DNA of 64,000 nucleotides, taken from assembly GCA_000231825.2 (NCBI GenBank), contig JH720307.1, positions 768,880-832,879 of the forward strand. Reading direction: 5' to 3'. This DNA comes from Tetrahymena elliotti 4EA (lineage: Eukaryota > Ciliophora > Oligohymenophorea > Hymenostomatida > Tetrahymenidae). Under the pieces are notes generated by a model. That model searched no databases. It was not told the origin of the DNA and worked only from the letters and a program-made list of their open reading frames with translations. Shown piece after piece: positions 1 through 13,100 of this stretch. Position 1 is the stretch's first letter. The number at the start of each line of letters is the position of its first letter. The position numbers and the translations under genes are program-made.

Positions 1-16
1 AGTACCCTAGGGTACT
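1..16. repeat. Perfect 16-bp palindrome
   Basis: The first 16 bases, AGTACCCTAGGGTACT, are their own reverse complement. The core is more GC-rich than the surrounding AT-rich DNA. It lies at the window edge, so what is on its left cannot be seen. It could be a dyad binding site or chance; no function is assigned. Confidence 0.6.
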
Positions 17-655
17 ATACACATATAAATATATATATAATTAAAATATTAAATTTTTAAAATAAATTTTATTTAAAAAAAAATGTCTACAATAATTTTA
101 AATAAGGTCAAATTAGATAATTTTTCAATTTAGTACCTTTAATGTTTTATCATTATTTATAAAAACTAATTCTTTTGTAGTTATTTCTAACAATTTTATT
201 TAGTATTTATGAATTTTATCTTTATGATAACACAAAGCTTTTTCTAAGTACATTGTAATCTTTAAAATGAGATGGGTATTGCATTTAATCATATCAAAAG
301 TTTTTTCTTTTAAATCAAGAGATATGTTACCTTAATTTTTCAAAGCAAACAATGTAAAATATTTTAATATTGTAGAAGAAAGAATCTCAGAAAATATGAG
401 CAACACCTTACTTAGCTTAAAATATAAGAGAAGGATTTGGTATAATTAATGAATATAGCTAAAAAAATGAATTAGATAAAATAAAGTTCATAGAGTTTGA
501 TTCCGATTGAAAGTAGAAAGAATTTAAGAAATCAAAGAAATATTTGCAAATTTAAAGATATTATTCAATTAAAATTCCATCCAAAAAGATTATAGGTTTA
601 AAGATTTTTGTTTATAGATATAAAGACAGCATAAAAAAAGCAAATGAGAAGGGTT
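17..655. other. Gene-poor AT-rich stretch, upstream of importin gene
   Basis: This is AT-rich sequence with no recognisable gene. The importin reading frame stays open upstream to an ATG near 449, so part of this stretch could be a longer N-terminus or a 5' leader. Minus-strand frames are also open here, but they read like AT-rich noise and start only about 25 bases from the importin start. Confidence 0.5.
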
Positions 656-3600
656 ATGAACAGCCAAGAAGTTTTAGAAATTTACAAGAATGTGATCTAA
701 AATAGCAACTTACTAGCTAACGGACAAGAATATTTAGAAAAGATTATTGGAGAAGTGTCTAATTTTTGTACACAGTCAATATTTCTAATTTCTGATTTAA
801 GCATAGACATCAAAACGCGCAATTATATATCATCAATAATTAAAAATATTCTTTTTCATAACTGGGACAGCAACAATTTAATAGCTTAGGAAAAAGATGT
901 AATAATTTCAATTGAAAAATAAGAGAGTTTGAGAAAAAAATTTATTTTTGTTTATTAAATTAGGCTATCAGACAGGAGTGCTTAGCTGGGGTTCAAAAAT
1001 CTGTTGATGATCCAACAATTTAACAAAATTTAGTAATGATTTTATCAACGTGTTCATGCAACTATTTGGCAATTTAAATTATAATTATTCTTGATGATTT
1101 TAAGCAATAAAATTATTTAACTTTTAGGGAGATTTAATAAGCTCATTCATTATTAAAGATGGGATATAAGATTGGAAAGAACCATTAAAGTTGCTAATTC
1201 AATTAACATTAAGCGAGAAAACACTTGACTTCTACTGCTTAATATTTTCTAAAGTTGATAATAGAATCAACTAGACTGTTCCTGTTCTCTTTGAGCGTTT
1301 GTTTACTATTCTTCACTAATCCGTAAATTTATTTAAGATATCAAAATTATTAATACAACATTCATTTTTCTAACTATTTCATGTTCATTTGTAATTTTTA
1401 ACAATATAACCTTCTTAATTAACTCTTTTTCTTTCTTTACTAAGTGCTATTTAAATTAAAATAAAGGAATGCATAGTCACTCGTCAAAAATGCCTTATTT
1501 TGTATTACCTAGCTTTATAAACATTTTCTTTTGCTGAAAATGTTGATGATGATTTAATGAGAGAATGTCTTGGTTTGACTTACTATGAATATATTAACTT
1601 CTTCATACAAATACTTAATGCTGATGAAAGAAAGTTTTATCCTAATTAATTGATGGTCTTAAAGGTATTTAGAATGATTATTTATTTACTTAAAAATTAA
1701 AGCAAAATTAATGAATATGAATTGTATCTAATAAATAAAACAATAAAAACCAAAAACTAAAAAATAGATTTGCAATTTCAAAAAATTTTTTCTGGTAAAA
1801 AAGATAAAAAGAAATTTTGTAAAAGATGAATCTCTTTCTTAATTATGATTAATTATTAATTTTAATTTAAAAAAAAATTTTTTTTTGTATTAAAATAGAT
1901 ATTCAATTCTCTCTTCAAAGAATTCCCAAATTATACTGAAAATACCTTTAAATAGTAAATAGTGTAAATACTAAAATACTTAAAAAAAATAATTGAAATA
2001 AACTATGAATTTAACTTGCGCCTAACTCCTACTGTCAGTTTTTTTATTACAGATTAAGAAAGAAATTTAATTGAAGAACTTTTTGAGAAATATCTTTCTA
2101 ATGATATAGATATTGAATATGATAATCATATATAATTGTTTGTTAATGAGTGCATTAATTTCGTTGATGTAGTTATGAATTACACTTATGCTGAAAATAT
2201 ATATACAATATTAGCATTTCCTTTCATAAATATCATTTCTAATTTGATATTTGTGGGAAAACAATAGGAAAATCTAATAGCTGATGATCCAAATTTGTTT
2301 GCAGCTACCGAACGTGATCATGAAGATGAAATTAATAATATCAGAACTAAAACTATTAAATGCATAGAAAAGCTTCTTGATAATGATTAACTTAAATAAA
2401 TAGTTATAACTTCAATAATTTAAATTTCTGAATCTATGTTTTGCAATAGATCTGAAGAACCTCTATAAATCATTTGCTTAGAGCTTTAAACCTAAAACAA
2501 TTTAATTTAATTACAATAAATTATAGATGGTTGTGATGTGAATACATATAAGGAATTCATTTATTATAGTAGCTTAAATATTCAAAAGGAACTACCTGAA
2601 TGGAAGGGTAAAGAGATTTCTCTTTTCCTATTGGGAAGCTTTTAAAAGTAAATAACCAGCTTTTATCACCAAAATACTGGATATACATTTTAATTCATAA
2701 AAAACTTGATTTAATAATTCTCAACTAAATTCTTAGAAAATGTTTAAAACTAATTTTTAATGTGTCGCTACTATCAATGTTTCAGCTAGTTCTCTAATAT
2801 CATTTGCTAATACTCTGAATATGTAGATATTCTAATGAAATCTTTGATTTATACATTCTCTAATGAAAGTAGCTAGGCCTTAAGAATTATAGCTTTGGCT
2901 TGCTTAGCATCATAGTGCCAAAATCTTAAACAAGAAATCAATAAATTTTAAATCTTTGATAGCAGCAACTGCATGCAAATTGTTAAAGCTATCTTACAAG
3001 TTATTCAGGAATCTTCTGAAGATATCTTACCTCATATTTTAAGCAACTTGGTTCCAATTTTTTCGAGCCTCTCATAAGTAGCAAATCTTTTTACTGAAAA
3101 TGGTATTTAAATAATTATGAAGTTAATCAATCACTTTGAAGGAAAAGCTGACATATAGAAAAAAGTGATAGATTTTATTCATGTACTAGCTAAATATCCT
3201 ATCAGTTACACAATCATATTCCGTGAATTCGAATAATAAATTTTGAATTGCTTCAAAACACTTGATAATTTCATTAAATCTCAAAATGATTTAACTAAAA
3301 TAAAGCAATAAGACATCAATGTTATTTAAGTAAGAAATTTTTTATCTTTTGAACATTAAATTTGCAACTCAATCTCTTTTAATTCAAAACAGTTTTAGTA
3401 GAGATTTAGAAAAATGTTTATTTAATATTGAAATATCTTTTCAAAAGAATTTAATAAATTTGCTAGATATTTTTAAAGTAATTATTTTCTAATTTTTTTT
3501 ATAAATTATCAATAAAGAATAGAATTTAGATTCTTAAGGTTTTAATTTAATTTAAAACAACAAATGAAGTTATTTTCAAAGACTGTTAAAGCGTTTTACT

Positions 3601-4605
3601 TAAGTTATTATACAAAAATGATGATTTTACTCTATAACAAGAAGCTACTTTATGCTTGAAGCAAATTATAATTTCTTAGCCTTAAAGTTTAATGTAAATT
3701 TTAAATAAAATAAAAAAATTTTAATTTTTTCAATAGTGAAAATAAATAGGATTTGTAAATGCTTCTATTAAAGTTAGTTTAAAATATTACTGTTTACTAA
3801 GAGGCTTTTTCATAGTTTTTGCCTAACCTTATTATTGTTTCATATGATAAAGTAATTAATAAAAATTTTATCAAAAAATTTAATTTAAATATTTTATTTA
3901 GTTATTAGAAATAAACAGAGAGATAACTGAAACTATTCTTGTTTAGCTATCACAGTGCAAATCATATTTTATAATAATTACTTTTCTTGTATTTATCAGT
4001 CGTCTTATAGAAAAGAATCCAAAAGAAACTCTTTAGTTTTTAATGAGCTTTAAGACTGTAGATAATTTATCTGGCTTAGAAATATTTTATTCAAAATTGA
4101 ATGAAAACTTTTGGTACATTAATAAGGATTTAATTAAAAACTCATTATATTTACCTCTTGCGAAAATATTGATTAATGAAGAAAATATACTTTAATAATT
4201 TGAATTTGGTAATCTCTAATTAGAGTCTGGATTTTAATTCTTCTGTTTCCTATCTAGAGCTTTAGAAATAGAAATGTCTCCAGAATAGTATGAAAATAAC
4301 TAGGAATCTGAAGTTTTATAATCTCATTAAGAACTCTAATAGTGCTTAATTGAAGATATTTGCTAAGTAGGAGAAAATAAGCTACTTACATCAACAAAAG
4401 TAAATTTTGTTAATTTTTGATTTACTTTAAATAATAAATTATTTAATTTTAATAGGATATGCTTATTGAATTCTTCTAAACAATGTACTCAAATGAAAAA
4501 ACTTAAGGAGCATTTTAAAAATACATAAATTAAATGGATTTTGATGAGAAAATAGCAATAGAAAATGTTATTAATCAATTGTAAAATAAAATCAATAATA
4601 TTTGA
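656..4605 (+). CDS. Importin-beta family nuclear transport receptor (importin-9/Kap114-like)
   Basis: A nuclear import receptor (karyopherin) that would bind RanGTP and carry cargo through nuclear pores; importin-9/Kap114 proteins import histones, TBP and ribosomal proteins. The N-terminus shows the importin-beta N-terminal domain pattern: RNYISSIIKNILFHNW, then a run in which isoleucines and glutamines repeat around the Ran-binding helices. The middle has the importin-9 hallmark DDPNLF followed by an acidic stretch, then helical HEAT-like repeats to the end. Several short introns are implied; for example, exons resume after the AG near 960 and after TTACAG near 2053. I chose the ATG at 656; in-frame ATGs at 644 and about 449 are alternatives. 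The stop is TGA at 4603-4605. The gene converges on MTR4. The family call is firm and the importin-9 subtype likely; exact exon borders are not resolved. Confidence 0.82.
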
Positions 4606-5391
4606 ATATGAATAATGATTAAAATGATCAATTAAATGAATTTATTAATCAAAACTATTAAAAAAATAAACTTATTTCAATTTTAAATCTTAGATATAAA
4701 TCTCAATCTTTCACAACTAAACAAAACAATTAATTGAATGAACCACTATTTGTGGTTGGTTAAAAACTTATTTTGTCTTTTTCAAATTTTTAAAACAATC
4801 TTAATAAAAGTTTATGAAAATATCTTCTTTTAACAAGAGACATATTTTATTTCATGGTTGTTTGTGTGTATAAAGATCTAATTAAGTTATTTTTACTCTT
4901 ATAATTATCATATAGTTTCATTTTTTTAATTTTATTTGATAAAAACCTAAAAATAAAAAACTATTTTAAATTAATATTTAAATATTGACATAAATCAATT
5001 TTAAAAAATGCCCCAAAAATATTTTTTACATTTAACAAAAAAAAGTGAATAATTTTACATTTTTATTAAAAATTATCTTTTTTTACTTTTTTTTAAGTTT
5101 AAAAATAATGATAAATATTTACATAATAAAATTTTTTATTGATTCAATTTTTATTTTAGCACTAAAAATAATTAATTTATTATAACCACACAATAAACTG
5201 TTTCTTGTATAAATTTGAATTTTTGAGCTAAAATATTTAACAAAATTTGTATATTAATTAACAACACTCATACTATTTAAATGGATTTTGAATAGAATTA
5301 ACTATTTTCACATTAATCACTTTTATCAAAATACTTTTAGAGATAGATATAAACACATTTTATTTAAATTAATTTCAAATTTTATTATTTA
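4606..5391. other. Intergenic, between convergent 3' ends
   Basis: This is AT-rich spacer between the 3' ends of the importin and MTR4 genes. I see no coding frame with protein-like composition, no tRNA and no clear repeat. It presumably holds both 3' UTRs and their poly(A) sites. Confidence 0.6.
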
Positions 5392-8300
5392 TCAAACATA
5401 TAAAGAAGCAGCAAATATGATACCTCTTTTGAGATTCTTTGAAGCTTCTTTAAATTTATCTCCAAGAATTTCATTACCCATAACTTTACAAGCGCTTTCC
5501 ATTTATTTTAACAATTCATCAAGTCTTCTCATACATCTGATAATTGATCCTTCATAGCAATTAGTTAATTTGCAGATATCGGCAAATGAACTTCCCTAAC
5601 ACCACTTGTATACTACTTCCATTAACTAAGGTTTCAAGGTTCCAAGATAATCTTTCTATAATAATTAAAAATGTAATCTTATTTAATAAAGCTTTAAAAA
5701 TAATTTTTTATTACTTCTTCAATTTACATCTTAGATTCTTGCATGACAGTAAATATTCCTTTAGCTATTTCTACTACTTTTTCAAAATACAAAGCTAAAT
5801 CCTAATCTTAAATTTACTAGTTTTCTTATGAGTTATTTTCATCATGTACAAGACAAGAGAGAAGGGCTGCAATATGGTTAGGGCTCATTTCGTTAAAGAA
5901 ATTAGATAATAGTAATTAAGTTGCTAATATTTCATCACATGCAGATACTTCACAAGCAACTTTACCAGGTAATTAAACAATTTAATCTTTACTGATGAAA
6001 CCTAATCTTCTCATAACTCTTTTCATACAAGCTAAATCATCCTATAAAATTTCATTTAATTTTCTTAAAAAATTGAAAAAATGTTTAATAATTTTACTTG
6101 CAAGACCATTTTCTAACTCTTTTCTATTTCTTCTTTAAGTCTTAAAATGGAGAAGTTGAGCTTTTACTTTTACTCATACTATTCAATTTGCTATTGTAAA
6201 TTAGGTATTTCAGATTTTTACATTTCTTTGTCCATAGATTCTTTAAGCCTGTCTTTCTTGTCTAAAATTCTAATCAATTCATCATTCAAGATTTTCATAT
6301 CCTTGATTGGATGAATTTTAGGAACTTCAGGGAATTATTTCTTAATCTTTTATTTTAAAATCATGTTATTGTTTATACGTTTTCTTTTAAAAAATTACCT
6401 CTTTCAAAGTTTCTTTAATTAATAACTTATTTTCAAGGGTATCTAATCTGCTTGGCAAGTCTAACTTGATACTACTGATTTCAGTAATAGTGGAGAGATT
6501 CATAGGAATGACTTCAAGTTCTCCTTCTTCAGTAATTAAAGCAGGTTTAGGTTCTTCGTTATTTTATCTAGGTTTTATATGACACATAATGTCTACAATA
6601 ATTATATCTTCAGGTTCATCTTCTTAAGTTCTCTTCTTCTTTTTTTATTAGACTTTCTTTTGATGGAAGTTAATTGAAATACCCCAACCCCAATCTAAAT
6701 TTTTATATTGAACTCTAACAAGTCTTCCAATGTGAAGATAAGGAAGAACATACTTTTCTTGAATTACAATTCTTCTCTCCTTTTCTTCATATATTTTAAT
6801 TTACTCTCTGAATTTACAAATTTCAGATATTTAACTTTCATTTTAAATATTAATTCCATCCTTCTTTTCAATAAGTTCATTGTACTAAACAATTTTATAA
6901 ATTTATTCAAACCTTTTTTTAACAAAATATAATTATTTTACCTTTTCTTTCATTTATGGTAATTATTTGTCATTCTAAAATTAGTGCAAAGAACGTCTAA
7001 TAATGTATTCAGGATCATTATCTTCTAAACGCATAGAATTTATAAGCATATTATAACATAAATGGAAAGATGAATTTAAAGGATCAGCTTAACCCTTAAG
7101 CATACCCTTAGCAACTTCAGGCTCCATCTTTTAATCAACCATCAAAATAGTAAAACCTTTGTCATCTTTACCTCTTCTACCAGCTCTACCAGACATTTAA
7201 ATATATTCACCACCTTAAATCCATCTGAAATCTTCTCCATCGAATTTACGGACAGAAGTAAAAACTACAGTACGGGCGGGCATATTAAGACCCATAGAGA
7301 AAGTTTCAGTTGAGAATAAAATCTTCAACCAACCTTACTAGAACAAAATTTCAATAATTTCTTTAACGATAGGTAACAAACCACCATGATGCATACCAAT
7401 ACCTCTCTTCAAAATAGGAAGAATCTATGTAATCTAAATTATTTTTATTTTTAAATTTTTATAGTTTCATTCATGTAAAAAATAAATGAGTAATTAACAA
7501 TTTACCTAAGGTAATTTTTGATCTTCTTCTGCGAGCTATGAAATAGCACTTTAGAATACACTGTCAATTTTTTCCTTTTCTTCTTAAGTTGTTAAATCCA
7601 TATTATTCATTGCTTTAGCATAACTTTCAACATCTCTCTTAGAGAAAGAGAAAACAATAGCAGGTTCTAGATTCTTAGTAGAAATTAATTTCAAAATTTT
7701 ATTTAATTCAGCTCCCTCTGTTGGTTTCTTTCTCTTCTTTTTATCTGTATTTGTTAAATCTATATTATCACCCATAACACTCAAAGCCTTCTAAAAATTG
7801 TCTTCTCTAAAAGTACCCTTTTTATTTATATTTATTCTTTGAACCTATATAAATATGAATATTATTTCTTTTACCTTATGATCAACAATCAAGTAGATAC
7901 CTTCTCCTCCTGTAGGGAAGATGAAATGTTGAAGGGGAACAGGTCTATAATCTGTGTAAACAACGTGACAGGGTTACTTCTTGATACGACAAATCCACTC
8001 AGCAAATTCACCTGCATTTGGAATGGTTGCTGAGAGGAAAACATATCTAACCTGTTTGAAAAGTAAAAAATAAAATGATTAACTTCATCAAAAAATGAAT
8101 AAATAATTACATTTTAATTCAAAAGAATCATAGTTTCTTCCCAAACAACACCTCTTTCCTTATCTCTCATGTAATGGACTTCATCAAAAATAACCCAAGC
8201 AACTTCTCTTGTAATTTCAGAACCTCTATAAAGCATAGATCTTAAAATTTCTGTGGTCATAACTAAGCAACTGGCTGTCTAATTAATACTAACATCACCA

Positions 8301-9139
8301 GTAACTAGACCTACATCCTTAAATTCCTTTTATAATTCTCTGTACTTTTGATTTGACAATGCCTTAATGGGAGATGTATAAATAACTTTTTGCTTATCTC
8401 TAAGTGACTGAGCTATAGCATATTCAGCAACAGCTGTTTTACCAGCAGAGGTATGTGCTGCAACTAAAACAGATTCATTACATTCAATACAATTAACTGC
8501 TTTTCTCTAGAAATGATCTAACTTAAAAGGATACTCTTTTGCAGCTGGTCTCTTTGGTTTGGCTAATAATTTTTGGAAAATAATAAAAAACTGATTCAGT
8601 ATAAAAATCCCTAAATAGTTACCCTTAAACTCATATCCATCAGGATAGAAAACTTCATGCCAGCAATTTTCGATTTTGCCTTTATCATTTTTAATTTCAA
8701 AATGTTCTACATTGTACATTTGCTATTTGTCTTCTGCTTGCTCATCAGCACTATTAATGATTTTTTGATAGATAAAACAAAATGAAGGTAAGCCAATACA
8801 AAAAATGAAAAAATTGATTGAATTAAACTCATTACTCTAAATTTGGATCGACTTCTTCAATCAAGCCATCATGATAAATCTTTTCATCAATATTTTCACT
8901 AATTAATTATAAAAATAGTTCAGTTTTTTTAATCTTTTTAAAAATTCTATCTATTGATTGATAATTGTCTACTCAATTTCTTTTTTTTGCTTTTTAGAGA
9001 TTTCTTCAAATTACTCTTCAGAATTGCCATTTTCCTAAGATTCAACTAACTTTCTCTTAGCATTCAAGTCTCCCTAAACTTACTATTCAGTTGCATCCTC
9101 TTCGAAAGCTCCAAAGAGTTCATCTATATTATCACCCAT
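5392..9139 (-). CDS. MTR4: Exosome RNA helicase MTR4 (Ski2-like DExH helicase)
   Basis: An ATP-dependent 3'-5' RNA helicase that unwinds RNA and feeds it to the nuclear exosome, acting in TRAMP-like complexes for rRNA processing and nuclear RNA decay. The reading starts [15 protein letters not shown], close to the start of known MTR4 proteins. Helicase motifs seen on the minus strand are AHTSAGKT (plus strand 8430-8460), the DEVH box followed by YMRDKERG (8160-8184), FLSATIPN (near 8030) and [15 protein letters not shown] (7160-7200). The C-terminal DSHCT helical domain ends [11 protein letters not shown] before TGA (plus strand tca at 5392-5394), almost identical to the usual MTR4 C-terminus. 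Introns interrupt the frame, for example around 7435-7505, 8057-8115 and 8575-8620. The gene is complete, divergent from Dicer and convergent with the importin gene. MTR4 is preferred over cytoplasmic SKI2 because of both termini. Confidence 0.95.
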
Positions 9140-10180
9140 ATTTTTTAATTAATTATGTAATTAATATATCTTTTTTATATAAAATAATTTAGCGGTATAT
9201 TTCTAATTGCTAATCTATATATTTTTAATTTTATTCTTTATCTATTTACTGCTACTAAGCAAATCTATTCATATATCTAATTAATTCTTACTTTCAATTT
9301 TAAAATCTACAAATTTGCTTTTAATTCCCATCAAAGTAGAAGAATCAAATACCAATTAAAATGTATTCTCTAATTATAAATAGAACAAATAACATTTTTT
9401 AACTCTCTATGCCTCATTCTCATCCTCAAAAAAAACATATTATGAACATTACTGCTTAATGTAAAAAACGATAAATAATATATAATAACATTTTAATAAA
9501 GAATATTTGTTCATATTTCAAAAAGAGTTTTGGTTTTTTTTTTTGTATATTCAATAAAAAAAGTTTTTAATTTTAATATTTAAGCTCATAATGATTGATG
9601 AAAACTAAAGTATTTATTATTATTTGTCTAGATATAATAAATTTCAATTGTATGACGATTTTTTAGATTTTTGCCTCATTTTCAAATAGTATTTATAAAA
9701 ATTAAATTTTATCTCTAAAAAAACTATTATATATTAAGATTAGAATATTTTTTAAAGTAATAAATCAACTAAAAATTTAATTGTTTTAGATACAATTATT
9801 TTGAAGAGTCTTTAATATTTGATAAAAGTATTTTAAATAGATTGCATAAAAATACTAAAGTAAAATGAATAAACTTAAAAGAAAATAGCACAAAAGTACT
9901 TTTTAGAAAAATAAAAACTTTTTATTAAAATAAAATTCTGACTTTGTAGATTTACAAGATACTGAATAATTTAAAGAAAAAAATAAAATATTTTTATTTT
10001 TTCACAATTAAGTAAAATTTATGTACATAAATAAGTAAAAGATATCATAATTACCTAAAATTGGTATCATAATATAGTAAAATTTTTACATCAAAAACAC
10101 ATTTTAATTAATTTAATTGATAATTGCATTAAAAAGATAAAAAGTAATTATTAGTTGAATATCAAACAAAGTTCTCTTAA
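9140..10180. other. Divergent promoter region between MTR4 and Dicer
   Basis: About 1 kb of very AT-rich DNA separates the start codons of two genes transcribed away from each other. It must carry both promoters and 5' leaders. I see no GC-richer island, no tRNA and no convincing small gene. Confidence 0.6.
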
Positions 10181-13100
10181 ATGGCAGACTTATTAAAACT
10201 AAGATTGCAAAAAAAGCAAGCTGAATAAAGCTTGCAAAATAACTAGGTTTAATCTAACACCTTCAGTAAAAGTAGAAACCAAACTATTGAAAGCAGCAGC
10301 AGCAGCAGTGATGATGAGAGTGATGGGGATAATATTTTTGATGATAGATAAATTCCTTTTATTGAAAAATAATAGGGTTTATATGGAATTTCAAATGATG
10401 AAGATCTTGAAGAAGAAGAAGAAGATGATGAAGAAGAAGATGAAATTTTCTAAAATTACTATTAAACTAAGATAGATGCACAAGGAAAATATATGATAAA
10501 AGAAATCAGAAACTATTAAAAAGAATTATTTCTGAATTCTTACAACAAAAATAGCATCATTTATCTTGAGACAGGTGCAGGCAAGACTATGGTTGCTACA
10601 ATGCTTATTAATTACTTTTTTTAAAAACAAAAAAATGTCGAAAAGAAGAAAAAAATTATATTTTTAGCTAACACAGTATAGCTTGTAAAATAGTAGTTTG
10701 CTGAAATCTAAAATAATTTATAAAGTGTCTCAGAAATGATGGAAAAAGATGATGATATCAATAAAGTTTTGTAATTTAAAAATAGAAATAATTATTTAAG
10801 AAGATTTGATAAAGAAAAACATATGGTAAAGTGTCATGGAAGCTATAAGTAAAAAGAAAATCTGCAGATAGAAACTTTTACTAAATAGAAATGGGATTAA
10901 TTACTTGAAAAACATGAGATATTTGTTATGATTGGCTAGGTGCTACTTAATGGTTTACGTAGAGGTAATTTTAATCAAAATCATTTAGTAGATATTAAAC
11001 AAGTATTCTAAGATATTTTTCAAAATAAAATCTTAGAATGAATACTGTAAATCCTAAATATTTTCACTAAAACTTATTCAACCATAAAAATTCTTTGCCA
11101 AAAACTTAAATTTACATTAAATCAATTAGAATTTTTTATGCTATTTGGTGAAAAATTTTGGGGATTTACAGTAATTAAAATATTTTTTATTTGTAAATTT
11201 TATTAGGATACATTCGAATCTAGGATATTGAAGTAATTATATATGATGAGTGTCACCATACAAGATAAGATCATCCTTATTGCCTTATTCAATATGAATT
11301 TTATCACTTTTACAAAATGCGCAATCCAACAGAATTAATAATACCAAAAATATTTGGATTAACTGCTTCACCAGTTTTAGATATTGAAAACTCCAAGAAC
11401 CCACAAATAGAACCAAAAATATAAGAGTTATGTACAAACCTAGATGCAGACTTTGTTAAATACAATATAGAAGAATCAAAAAAGTATATCAAAGAGGCAA
11501 CTATTTAAGTTGAATCATTTGATGATTAAAGCAATTATGAATAAAGAGTAAATAAATTTATTTCTAATAACATACTTAATTTTATTTGTTTTTTAAATTA
11601 AGGCAAGTTAATTCTTATAAGAGAAAGTAATAGGTGAAAAATGGCTTTCTCATTTTGAAGATAATTAAAATGAATATGAGAAATATAAAGAAATTATATA
11701 ATTATACAAAAAATTTTATGAATTTTAGAAATAATATTATAAGAGTCTAAGTGAGTTGAATTAAGAAATAGTAGATGATTTAGAAAAAATTATTTGCTTG
11801 CATTGTACAGAAGTAGATGCTTAATTAGGAAAATATTCAGTGAGCCTGTTCTTGAAAGATGTAAATGATGAATTATAAAAAGTAAGTGTGTTTCAGAATA
11901 ATAATGAAGAAATGTAAGAACTGAAAAAAATTTTCAAAACATAAGTTGATATATTCATTTAATCTGTAGATAAAAGCGATAAGAATATTTCTAAAAAGTT
12001 TAAGTTTCTTTACGATAAATTGAAAAACACTATGATTTTAGATTAATTGAAATTCGAAACATATAAAATATAATAAAAATATTATGATGATAATATATTC
12101 CACAAAAAAGAGAGGGACACAAATGTTGAAAATTATATAAAAGAAAATTAATCTATGGTCTTAGTTTTTGTTGAATAAAAAATTATCATTAAATATCTAC
12201 AAAAGCTTCTTTAAATATGGATGGACGAAGAAGATAAAGACAAAGAGGAAAAAGATTACATTTTCAGATTTAAGAAAATTGTTTGTTTAACAGGCCAAGC
12301 TAACTTTTAAGATAGAAAGAAAAATAAAAAAAATATAAATTTGTACAAAAACACTGAATTCACGAGCAATAATGATTTCTTAAAAGCAAATGAAGCAGTA
12401 TTCATATTTAGTTTTTTTTAGTATTTTTTAATTTTCTGACTAATAAAAGCTGTTGATCAAGTCATAGAGACAAAAAGAATAAGACAAATTAGCAACTGAC
12501 TAAATCGATATGGATTCTTTGAAGGAAAAAATAAATGACCATTAAAAGTCTACTTAAAGGCTCATACTTGTAAACCTTGATTTTGATGTTACTAAGCAAT
12601 CTGAAAATATTGAAGCGTAAATATTTCAAAAGATTTTCCAAATATTTAAAAAATTTATAATATTTTTTTTTAGATTTAGAAAAAAAGAGCTCTAGATAAT
12701 TCTATCAACAAGTGTAACTGAAGAAGGGTTCGATATACCTTCTTGCAATCTAGTTATTTCATTCAATAAAATTTCTAACTTGAAATCATTTGTTTAAATT
12801 AAAGGAAGGTATGGATTGAATTTTTTTAGTGAGATAATTTATTAAAATTATTTTTTTCATTCAATTAAAATAGAGCAAGAAAATAAGATTCTTAGTTTTT
12901 AATATTGGCTAAAGATGATTAATAAAAACAAAATTATGAAACAGATATTGAGGAATATAAAGAATTAATTTTATAAATTAAAGAGATGGCTCCTTACATA
13001 AAACCTAAAGAGATTCAGATTAGAAAGAACTACAAATATAAGATTGTGAAGGTAACTATTCTTTTGATTTCAGATTTTTTTTAGACATATTTAATTATAT

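Noticed and set aside
125..632. Minus-strand frames that can be joined by a GT-AG intron into a protein of about 140 residues
   Set aside because: The start would lie about 24 bases from the importin start on the other strand, the importin frame is open through the same stretch, and the composition is close to AT-rich noise.
5288..5557. Plus-strand open frames at 5288-5557 and 5586-5798
   Set aside because: From 5392 onward they lie antisense to the conserved C-terminal exon of MTR4 and only appear because of the opposite coding strand.
10287..10475. Plus-strand frame rich in Met, Lys and Ala
   Set aside because: Shifted frame of the Ser and Glu/Asp runs at the Dicer N-terminus.
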